Origin: JAGVUD01 sp052033935
Lineage (GTDB): Bacteria; Armatimonadota; UBA5829; DSUL01
Length of the DNA: 24,908 nt
Assembly (NCBI GenBank): GCA_052033935.1
Contig: JBPOJE010000116.1
Coordinates: 1-24,908 of the forward strand
Direction: 5' to 3'
The notes under the pieces are model-generated. The model did no database searches, had not been told where the DNA came from, and saw only the letters and a program-made list of their open reading frames with translations. The stretch's first letter is position 1. Every line of letters begins with the position of its first letter. The position numbers and the translations under genes were made by a program. Positions 15,862-22,582 of the stretch are shown piece by piece.

Positions 15862-16130
15862 TGTATTCCCCCGTCATTATGACCGCGCGGGGCGTCGGTG
15901 GACAACCGCCGTCGTGCAGGCAATGCGATACCTCGGAAATCAGGGCATCACCCCGTAAGGCGGGGCTGCTTCGGGGCGTTCGTTCCAGAGAACTCCGCAC
16001 ACGAAGCTCAGGCCTACTCCGGCGGACAGGGTCGCGGGAGCGGAGATCCCGCGACATCAGCATCGGAATGGCGCGAGACAAGAGACAGACGGCATTGCTC
16101 ACGGCGACGGCGAAGTGGTAACATCAGGGC
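15862..16130. other. 269-bp divergent intergenic region with hairpins
   Basis: The gap between the DUF1232 gene (-) and the PRPP-synthetase-like gene (+) contains a perfect 9-bp stem, GTCGCGGGA (16031-16039) with TCCCGCGAC (16047-16055), and a smaller CCCCG/CGGGG hairpin near 15952-15966. A weak promoter, TTGCTC (16095-16100) with TAACAT (16119-16124) and an 18-bp spacer, would start transcription almost at the 16131 ATG. The sequence atcagggcat occurs twice, at 15939-15948 and 16123-16132, the second across the start codon. No function is assigned. Confidence 0.4.
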
Positions 16131-17351
16131 ATGAGCACGAAATACGCCGGCGTGCTGTCGGGGCAGTTCGACGGCAAGAAACCTTTCCTCATCGTCGGCA
16201 CCGAGTCTGACGAGCCTTTCGCGATAGACATCGGCGCCTACTGCCGCCAGCGCGTGGACATCGCCGATATCGTCTCGCTGAAGACCTTCGTCAACACCGA
16301 GTTCTGCCCGCGCTTCATCAGCGACGAACAGGACATGGCCGAGATCGGCAACAAGCTGGCCGGCACGAATGTCGTGCTGGTCTCAACGGTCTCGAGCACG
16401 CTCAGCCGCAACGAGCTGGCGTGGCGCACGCTGCTGATAGCCAGAGCGGCGAAGGACAACGGGGCGGCGGGAGTCGTGCTCGTGGAGCCGGATCTCTTCT
16501 TCAGCGCGCAAGACCGCGGGCCCCGTCCCGATCACGGCGACGCCGACTACGAGCGCACCATCGCGGACTACAAGAAGTTCGACGGGCAGCCCTTCACCAG
16601 CCTCTTCTACGCACAGGCGCTGGCGCTTGCCGGGGTGGACTGCGCAATCACCGTGCACAATCACTCGGGTTCCGTCCAGAGGCTGTTCGAGGCCACGCTT
16701 AACAGGGGTTTTCTGAACCTCAGTCCGGCCGACGTGTTTGCCGACTACATTCTGAAATCCGACGTGACCCCCAGCCTGCACAACGGAACGGGCCTGCTGA
16801 TGTGCGCGCCCGACCTTGGCGCGCGGGCGTTTGTGAGCGAAGTGGATGACGAGATCCGCCGCCAGTCTGGTGGAAACGCGAAGACGGGTCTGCTCTGGTA
16901 CACCAAACGCCGAACCGGCGAGCGCTCCGTTTCGACCATCATAGACGACTGCTCGCCGTGCGCGGTTGAGGATATCGCCGGGCGGGACGTGATCGTCATT
17001 GACGACATGGTCAGGACGGGAACCACCATCCGCGAATGCTGCCGCCAGCTTAAGGCAGCAGGCGCGGGGCGCGTGGTCTATTTCGTGACGCACTTCTACT
17101 CGTCGCCGGAAGCCCGCGAGAACCTGAGCAGCGCGGAGATTGACGAGATCGTCACGACGAACACGCTTCCGCTGATTCTCAACAGGGACATGCAGGGGCG
17201 TCTGCGGCGCAAGATGACGGTCATCAAGATCGAGAAGTGGATATCGAGGGTCATTCTGGACGTCCTCGGCAGACCCACGGAACACCTGAAGGGCCGCATC
17301 TACAACGTGGACATGTCCACGAAGAACCCGCGGGCACATCCGGCCGCGTAG
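16131..17351 (+). CDS. Divergent ribose-phosphate pyrophosphokinase-like protein
   Basis: 406 residues with the two-domain layout of PRPP synthetases, which make phosphoribosyl pyrophosphate from ribose-5-phosphate and ATP. Recognisable elements in order: the SAQDR segment (125-129, like ARQDR), TVHNHSGSVQRLF (174-186, like the metal/ATP loop DLHAGQIQGFF), the catalytic flexible loop YTKRRTGERSV with K259-R260-R261, and the PRPP loop VIVIDDMVRTGTT (287-299). It is about 90 residues longer than classical Prs. Extra sequence lies between QDR and the next helix (about 130-155, acidic and basic) and at the C-terminus after about 330. An active PRPP synthetase is plausible because key residues remain; a regulatory paralogue is the alternative. 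It has only a weak Shine-Dalgarno sequence. The 3' end is 7 nt from the convergent MFS gene. Confidence 0.8.
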   Translation: MSTKYAGVLSGQFDGKKPFLIVGTESDEPFAIDIGAYCRQRVDIADIVSLKTFVNTEFCPRFISDEQDMAEIGNKLAGTNVVLVSTVSSTLSRNELAWRTLLIARAAKDNGAAGVVLVEPDLFFSAQDRGPRPDHGDADYERTIADYKKFDGQPFTSLFYAQALALAGVDCAITVHNHSGSVQRLFEATLNRGFLNLSPADVFADYILKSDVTPSLHNGTGLLMCAPDLGARAFVSEVDDEIRRQSGGNAKTGLLWYTKRRTGERSVSTIIDDCSPCAVEDIAGRDVIVIDDMVRTGTTIRECCRQLKAAGAGRVVYFVTHFYSSPEARENLSSAEIDEIVTTNTLPLILNRDMQGRLRRKMTVIKIEKWISRVILDVLGRPTEHLKGRIYNVDMSTKNPRAHPAA

Positions 17352-17358
17352 GAAGTGC

Positions 17359-18639
17359 TCAGTTTTCGGACTCGTCCGGCGGTCGCTGATCGGCAAGTGA
17401 GCCCAGCGCCCTGATCTCCGGCCACAACCCGGCCACACCGGCGACCACCGCGATTGTGCCTATGCCGCCCGCGACAACGGAAACGACCGGCCCGAAGAAC
17501 TGCGCCACCAGCCCGGACTCGAACCCCCCGAGTTCGTTCGACGACCCGATGAAGACGCCATTGACAGCGGACACCCGTCCCCGCAGCGCGTCCGGCGTGC
17601 GCACCTGAACGAGCGTGTGTCGGATCACGACGCTGATGTTGTCGCAAGCCCCCGCCAGAAACAGCATCGCAAGCGACAGCCAGAACGAACGCGACAGCCC
17701 GAACACGATGGTGGCGGCGCCAAACCCGGCTACAGCAAGCAGCAGCGCGCGCCCGGCGCGGCGGAAGGGCGGACTGTGCGCAACGACCGTCGCCATCACA
17801 AGCGCGCCAACCGCCGGGGCCGCCCGCAGCCAGCCGAACCCCTGCGGCCCCACGTGCAGGATGTCCTTGGCGTAGATCGGCAGCAGCGTCGTCGCGCCGC
17901 CCAGCAGAACGGCGAACATGTCCAGAGCTATGGCGGCAAGAATCGTCTTCTCGCGCCCCACGAAGGCCAGTCCGGCGGCAAGAGTCTTGAGCGACGGCGG
18001 CTCGCCCGGCATATCGCGCGGGCGCGGCGGTATGAACCAGACAAACGCGAAAAACGTCAGCGCGGCCAGTGCATCGAGCAGGTAAACAGGCCATGCCCTG
18101 TGGCACGCGGCGATGATCGCGCCGCCCACGGCCGGGCCGCTCATACAGGCGATTTCGAAGGTCGTACTGCTCCACGCAGCGGCATTGCCCAGAATCCTGA
18201 GTGGAACGAGTTGCGGTATAAGCGCGGCACGCGCAGGCCCCTTGATCGCGTTCGCGATTCCCGCCAGAAGCAGACACAGATACATCAGGGGCACCGGGCC
18301 CTGCACGAAGGAGATTGTGGCAAGGCCGAACGATGCGACCGCCATCAGGAGCTGCCCGGCAAGCAAGATCAGGCGCCTGTCCATTCGATCGGCGAGGTGT
18401 CCGGACGGGAGAAAGAGCGCGATTACCGGCAGAACCTGCACCAGCCCCACATAACCCAGCATAATCGGGGAGTGCGTTCGTTCATACAGCTCCCACCCGA
18501 CAGCGATGGTGAGCATCTGCTGCCCAAAGTTCGCGACAAGGTTCCCCACCACGTATAGGCGATAGTCGCGGTGCCGGAAGGCTGCGTACGGGTCACGCGG
18601 CGGGTGGACGCGTTCAGGATTATCTGTTTGCAGGGACAA
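17359..18639 (-). CDS. MFS transporter, EntS-like (MFS_3) exporter
   Basis: 426-residue inner-membrane protein with about 12 hydrophobic segments. The MFS motif A is present after helix 2 (G80-H-L-A-D84-R-M-D-R-R89), and the second half carries RTPDALRGRVSAVNG, typical of the MFS_3 exporter group that includes enterobactin exporter EntS. The substrate cannot be assigned. The start is TTG at 18639: an in-frame TGA lies a few codons upstream and no better start is seen before FRHRDYRLY; the Shine-Dalgarno sequence is poor. The first ~20 residues are a soluble tail. It stands 64 nt downstream of the FtsB/DivIC-like gene on the same strand. Confidence 0.88.
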   Translation of the reverse strand: MSLQTDNPERVHPPRDPYAAFRHRDYRLYVVGNLVANFGQQMLTIAVGWELYERTHSPIMLGYVGLVQVLPVIALFLPSGHLADRMDRRLILLAGQLLMAVASFGLATISFVQGPVPLMYLCLLLAGIANAIKGPARAALIPQLVPLRILGNAAAWSSTTFEIACMSGPAVGGAIIAACHRAWPVYLLDALAALTFFAFVWFIPPRPRDMPGEPPSLKTLAAGLAFVGREKTILAAIALDMFAVLLGGATTLLPIYAKDILHVGPQGFGWLRAAPAVGALVMATVVAHSPPFRRAGRALLLAVAGFGAATIVFGLSRSFWLSLAMLFLAGACDNISVVIRHTLVQVRTPDALRGRVSAVNGVFIGSSNELGGFESGLVAQFFGPVVSVVAGGIGTIAVVAGVAGLWPEIRALGSLADQRPPDESEN

Positions 18640-18703
18640 GTAGATGAACCGGCTGATTCATTCGCCGGCGGGGCTCTCGATTCCTGTTAACCGGCGGAGA
18701 GGA

Positions 18704-19201
18704 TCAGCCGACGGTGTTCGGGTCCACCCCACAAAGGCGGCAGGCCAGCAGCATTACGCGTTCCCAGAGAGTCGGCGCGACGATTCGGGATGCCGCCGCG
18801 GGCGGTTCGGCGGGAGCGCAATCCTTCGGCACAATGAACGGGACCTCTCCCTTTTTCACAAAACCGTAGTAGCGCATCTGGCTCTTCTTGCCCTCGGCCG
18901 TGCTCGTGTGATCGTATTCCCACCGCACGTCTTGGTGCTCCTGGTCGGCGTCCTGCTGAAGCACCCCGATCCTTTTGATCTCTCTTTCGGTGAGCCAGAC
19001 CAGGCAGTGAGGCCGCACCGCGGCCCTGAGAACCTGCAGGGCGAGACCGGCAACGATTAGGGCGAGTACCACATTGCAGGCAAACACCCAGGGGCGGAAA
19101 GGCCTGCGGGATGAGGAGGGGGACGAATCGCCGCTTCCGGACGTCCTGGCAGACCTCCGGCCATTCATCCTGAGAAGATCGTCTTCTTGTGGCGAACGCA
19201 T
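18704..19201 (-). CDS. FtsB/DivIC-like septum formation initiator family protein
   Basis: 165 residues from the ATG at 19201, which has GGAGAG 8 bases upstream; the frame is open further to 19273 but without such a site. The first ~37 residues are polar, one membrane helix spans 38-60, a charged helical segment runs 68-110, and YYGFVKKGEVPFIVP (111-125) matches the conserved end of the FtsB/DivIC family (AR-x-x-G-x-V-K-x-G-E). These proteins join the FtsL-containing divisome complex. Location after eno supports the call because eno-ftsB adjacency is common in bacteria. Unusual is a ~40-residue C-terminal extension with a second hydrophobic stretch (about 140-158). The coiled coil is short. 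Confidence 0.72.
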   Translation of the reverse strand: MRSPQEDDLLRMNGRRSARTSGSGDSSPSSSRRPFRPWVFACNVVLALIVAGLALQVLRAAVRPHCLVWLTEREIKRIGVLQQDADQEHQDVRWEYDHTSTAEGKKSQMRYYGFVKKGEVPFIVPKDCAPAEPPAAASRIVAPTLWERVMLLACRLCGVDPNTVG

Positions 19202-19282
19202 CCTGCACTCTCTCCAAGATACGCAGGGCATCCGGCCCCGCGGAACGTGTACAACCGCGATGTGCTGCTGCACAACGTGGTT

Positions 19283-19291
19283 ATTGTAACA
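19283..19291 (-). promoter_or_regulatory. Extended -10 promoter candidate for the FtsB/DivIC-like gene
   Basis: On the minus strand this reads TGTTACAAT (TGn plus TACAAT), predicting a start of transcription near 19276 and a leader of about 75 nt. No -35 is evident. It would allow expression of the downstream gene separately from eno. Confidence 0.4.
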
Positions 19292-19299
19292 CGTCTAAG

Positions 19300-19340
19300 G
19301 GCGGCCCGCCAGAGGGAAGTTTCCCTTCCAGCGGGCCGCC
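19300..19340 (-). terminator. Long bipartite hairpin after eno, terminator or processing site
   Basis: A perfect 10-bp outer stem (19300-19309 with 19331-19340) encloses a 6-bp inner stem AGGGAA/TTCCCT (19313-19318 with 19321-19326). It starts 24 bases beyond the eno stop. On the minus strand the bases after it (CTTAGACG) are not a T-run, so termination may be weak or factor-assisted. A stabilising 3' end for eno mRNA is an alternative. Confidence 0.6.
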
Positions 19341-19364
19341 TCGATTAGTTCGCGGACGCCGCTT

Positions 19365-20651
19365 CTAGCGCAGGTTGTAGAATGCCCCGGGCCCGGCGAA
19401 CTCCGCCATATCCGCCAGCTCTTCCTCGATGCGGATGAGCTGGTTGTACTTCGCGACCCTGTCCGTCCTCGACGGCGCGCCGGTCTTGATCTGCCCGGCG
19501 TTGGTGGCCACAACGATATCCGCGATTGTCGTGTCCTCGGTCTCGCCCGACCTGTGGCTCACGACCGCCGTGTATCCCGCGCGCTTCGCCATCTCGATAG
19601 CGGCCAGCGTTTCGGTCAGCGTACCAATCTGGTTCACCTTTATAAGGATGGAATTCGCGACGCCTTTCTTTATACCTTCATCAAGTATCTCGGTGTTCGT
19701 CACGAACAGGTCGTCGCCGACAAGCTGCACTTTCCCGCCCAGACGATCGGTGATCATCTTCCAGCCGTCCCAATCCTGCTCGGCCATCCCGTCCTCGATG
19801 CTGATGATCGGGTAGCAGTCGCAGAGATCAGCGTAGAAGTCCACCATCTCGGCAGGGGTCTTCTTGAAGCCGGACTTCCGAAAGTCGTACTGCCCGTCCT
19901 TCCAGAGTTCGCTTGCCGCGGGGTCCAGAGCTATGGCCACTTCCTCGCCGGGCTTGTATCCGGCGGCCTCGATCGCCTCGACGATGACTTCCAGAGCCTC
20001 CTCGTTGGTCTTGAGGTTCGGAGCGAATCCGCCCTCGTCGCCGACGGAAGTGCTGTATCCGCGGGCCTTCAAGACGTCGCGCAGAGCGTGGAAGACCTCC
20101 GCGCCCCAGCGCAGAGCCTCCACCCAGTTCGACGCGCCCACGGGCATCGCCATGAACTCCTGCAAGTCCACGTTGTTGTCGGCATGCTCGCCGCCGTTGA
20201 GGATATTCATCATCGGCACGGGCAGCACGCGCGCGCTGACGCCACCGATGTACCTGTAGAGCGGCACATCCAGAGAAAGCGCGGCAGCGCAGGCACAGGC
20301 AAGCGAAACACCAAGAATCGCGTTGGCGCCCAGTTCGCCCTTGTTGTCCGTGCCGTCAAGTTCGATCATCATCTCGTCAATGGCGATCTGATCGCACACG
20401 TCGAAGCCAACAATCTCCGGGGCGATCTTCTCGTTGACGTTGTCAACCGCGTTCTGAACACCCTTGCCGCGATAGCGGGTTTCGTCCCGGTCCCTCAGCT
20501 CGACAGCCTCCCGCGTCCCGGTTGAAGCGCCACTCGGGACAGAAGCGCGGCCGATAACCCCATCGTCCACCTGAACCTCGACCTCGACTGTCGGGTTGCC
20601 CCGCGAGTCGAGAATCTCACGTGCCTGAATTCCATCAATCATTCGATACAT
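19365..20651 (-). CDS. eno: Enolase (phosphopyruvate hydratase)
   Basis: Converts 2-phosphoglycerate to phosphoenolpyruvate in glycolysis; cytoplasmic, and often part of the RNA degradosome in other bacteria. 428 residues, normal length. Catalytic and metal residues are all present: SGASTG loop 40-45, E206 in GDEGGFAP, metal ligands D243, E286 (SIEDGMAE) and D313 (VGDDLFVTN), K338 in LIKVNQIGT, and H366 in VVSHRSGETED. The ATG at 20651 has a strong GAGGTG 4 bases upstream, favouring it over the second ATG (residue 4). Confidence 0.98.
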   Translation of the reverse strand: MYRMIDGIQAREILDSRGNPTVEVEVQVDDGVIGRASVPSGASTGTREAVELRDRDETRYRGKGVQNAVDNVNEKIAPEIVGFDVCDQIAIDEMMIELDGTDNKGELGANAILGVSLACACAAALSLDVPLYRYIGGVSARVLPVPMMNILNGGEHADNNVDLQEFMAMPVGASNWVEALRWGAEVFHALRDVLKARGYSTSVGDEGGFAPNLKTNEEALEVIVEAIEAAGYKPGEEVAIALDPAASELWKDGQYDFRKSGFKKTPAEMVDFYADLCDCYPIISIEDGMAEQDWDGWKMITDRLGGKVQLVGDDLFVTNTEILDEGIKKGVANSILIKVNQIGTLTETLAAIEMAKRAGYTAVVSHRSGETEDTTIADIVVATNAGQIKTGAPSRTDRVAKYNQLIRIEEELADMAEFAGPGAFYNLR

Positions 20652-20706
20652 TCGTCACCTCGTGCCGCCGACTTGTAAGTTAAAATATGTGTGCCGACCG
20701 CCGCGC

Positions 20707-20712
20707 ATTATA
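20707..20712 (-). promoter_or_regulatory. -10 element candidate for eno
   Basis: A perfect TATAAT on the minus strand lies 55 bases upstream of the eno start, predicting a leader of about 50 nt. The -35 position (near 20730-20735) reads GTCAAG, a poor match. The AT-rich stretch closer to the gene (around 20680-20690) is an alternative. Confidence 0.5.
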
Positions 20713-20743
20713 GCCGAACTCGGCGGCACCTTGACCGCGGCCC

Positions 20744-22480
20744 CTACCCCAGCGGCCCGCGCCAGACCGCAGGAAGCTCGTCCCAGTCACTGAGAGGAAT
20801 CGGCTCGCCCGTGCCGTCAACGTGTGTCAGAAAGTAAACAGACGGGACGCCGAGTTCCGGCTGAAGCTTCATATACTCGAACCACTCATCGTGCGTTGGG
20901 GCGCTGGAGTTGTCGCAGTCTATCAGCCAGTCCGGGCAGGCGATCACCGCAAGTTTCTGCCTGTGCCGCATCAGTTCGCAGACATCGCGCTGAATGGCGC
21001 TTATGTCGTTGAGCCTGAGCATGTCCGTGACATCCGCGAAGTAGGGATTCGCGGCGTGCGTGATGATCAGGGAGTCGGGCTTCGCCGATTTCGCCGCGGT
21101 GTAGATGGTCGAGTGAAGCGTCTTCAGCAGTTCGACTCCCCACACGCTCCCCGCCGTGACGTACCCCGGCCCGAAAGGCTGCCCGTTCGTCCAGTCAACC
21201 TTCAGCCCATCCGCATTGAGACACCCGGCTTCTGGCGAGAGGATGCGATGTACCGCCAGACTGAGCTGTGACTGGTAGGCCGGATTCGACGGGTCGGCGC
21301 ACACAGGCTGGCCGTTGTCAGCGCGCCTGATGCACTCGTTATCCGGCAGGCCGTCCCTGTTCCAACAGCCCACCCAGAGCAGCACTTTCTGCCCGCCCGC
21401 ATGGCGGGCATCTATCCAGCCGCGCAAGTCCGGCCACTTCGCGAGGTCCGGCTCCAGTGTCGCGTACTCCCGCTGCCATTTGTCATCAATCACAATCGTT
21501 CCGGGACGCAGGCGGCGCTCTTCGAGCAGCGCAAGAAACGAGTCGTACGCGTCCTGGCGGGCATAGGAAGCCCCCGACCCGCCCCGGTGAGCGGCGAAGA
21601 CGTTCTGTTGCCCCCATCCACAGAACATGGGCCGCGACCACCACTCCGGCTGCTGGCGCTCCGGACGCAGGGCGAGTTTCTGGCCGTACACGTAATCAAC
21701 ACACCTGCGCACGCCGTCGTAATCGTCCCGCGCCGGAGCAAACACCACCCGCGGAGACACCCACCGCCCCCGGACGCGGGTCATTCCATCATATGTGAGG
21801 CGCAGCTTGAAGCAGTTGTGCAGCGGCCAGTACTGGAATCGGGTGAAGTTGTACTCCCCGGGGTCCGGCGCCACGCCCACCCCCAGCCACGGACCTTCGG
21901 CAAGCGACCACACAAACGCCAGCGGCGGCGGGCAGAAGAGCCAGTGGTTGTTGTCCTCGGGTTCGCGCGGGGTGTCGTGTGTCGGGCCGGACAAGGCGTC
22001 AATGCAGGCATACTCACACGACCTGTAATGCCGCCTGTCGAGCAGCGTCACCTCGCTCGACATGAAGCGGCTGAACCTGTAGAGCGACGCGGGACCCGGC
22101 TCATCCTGCAGCCCCTCGAAGAACTCCACAGCGTCTATCGGGCCATCGCCTTCCACGGCCACCCTGTACACGAACTGCTCCTCGCTGCACTCGAACGTGT
22201 ACGTTTTCCGATTCCAGCAAGCGCTCGACGAGCGCCATGTGAGCACAACGCTGCCGACCTCCTCGCGAACCTCCGGCCCGTGGGGGCTCGTGCTCACGTC
22301 CGGAGAGCCGTTGCCCGTGCCGACCCCGGAGGCCACCCTCAGATCCGCGAGCGCCCTGCCACGAACGCTCAGTCTCAGCGACCGCGCATCTATTGCCCGC
22401 AGGCAGTAACTCGCGGTCTCAACCGAATCGAACGCCCCGTCTGCTCTGTGTATCTTCACGCCGTTCAAACCTCTCGCCAT
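20744..22480 (-). CDS. Clan-D-like glycosidase (GH36/GH31-type TIM barrel)
   Basis: 578 residues without a signal peptide, so probably cytoplasmic. The N-terminal ~270 residues are beta-rich (lectin-like supersandwich expected). The barrel begins about residue 280: MFCGWGQQN, then TIVIDDKWQ (328-336), QKVLLWVGCW, and GLKVDWTNG with D429 in the nucleophile position of GH31/GH36 enzymes. The end is short, with no C-terminal beta domain apparent. Alpha-galactosidase-like activity is possible; the exact family and substrate are not clear. Start choice is uncertain: the ATG at 22480 has no Shine-Dalgarno sequence and sits in a TATTAT sequence, whereas a GTG at 22459 has AGAGG 10 bases upstream and would remove 7 residues. 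It is divergent from the membrane protein at 22583 and lies upstream of eno on the same strand. Confidence 0.75.
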   Translation of the reverse strand: MARGLNGVKIHRADGAFDSVETASYCLRAIDARSLRLSVRGRALADLRVASGVGTGNGSPDVSTSPHGPEVREEVGSVVLTWRSSSACWNRKTYTFECSEEQFVYRVAVEGDGPIDAVEFFEGLQDEPGPASLYRFSRFMSSEVTLLDRRHYRSCEYACIDALSGPTHDTPREPEDNNHWLFCPPPLAFVWSLAEGPWLGVGVAPDPGEYNFTRFQYWPLHNCFKLRLTYDGMTRVRGRWVSPRVVFAPARDDYDGVRRCVDYVYGQKLALRPERQQPEWWSRPMFCGWGQQNVFAAHRGGSGASYARQDAYDSFLALLEERRLRPGTIVIDDKWQREYATLEPDLAKWPDLRGWIDARHAGGQKVLLWVGCWNRDGLPDNECIRRADNGQPVCADPSNPAYQSQLSLAVHRILSPEAGCLNADGLKVDWTNGQPFGPGYVTAGSVWGVELLKTLHSTIYTAAKSAKPDSLIITHAANPYFADVTDMLRLNDISAIQRDVCELMRHRQKLAVIACPDWLIDCDNSSAPTHDEWFEYMKLQPELGVPSVYFLTHVDGTGEPIPLSDWDELPAVWRGPLG

Positions 22481-22517
22481 AATACTAAGGGAATGTGCCG
22501 GGCGGCCGTGACCAGTG

Positions 22518-22547
22518 TTGACAACGAGCCCGGACGACAGCTATTCT
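22518..22547 (+). promoter_or_regulatory. Sigma-70-type promoter for the DUF6785-like gene
   Basis: A perfect TTGACA (22518-22523), an 18-bp spacer and TATTCT (22542-22547, 4 of 6) precede the gene at 22583 by about 35 bases. Confidence 0.55.
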
Positions 22548-22582
22548 TAAGTCTGTTCTCCACCAAAGGATAATGCCAGAGT

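Noticed and set aside
15939..16132. Ten-base direct repeat atcagggcat
   Set aside because: Only two copies 184 bases apart, one across a start codon. Too short to exclude chance.
17300..18277. Minus-strand frame of 325 codons overlapping the MFS gene in another frame
   Set aside because: Ala/Arg/Gly-rich with no motifs, whereas the overlapping frame encodes a clear MFS protein.
18687..19217. Alternative frame (176 codons) over the FtsB/DivIC-like gene
   Set aside because: It lacks a membrane helix and family motif. The chosen frame has both, plus a good ribosome site.
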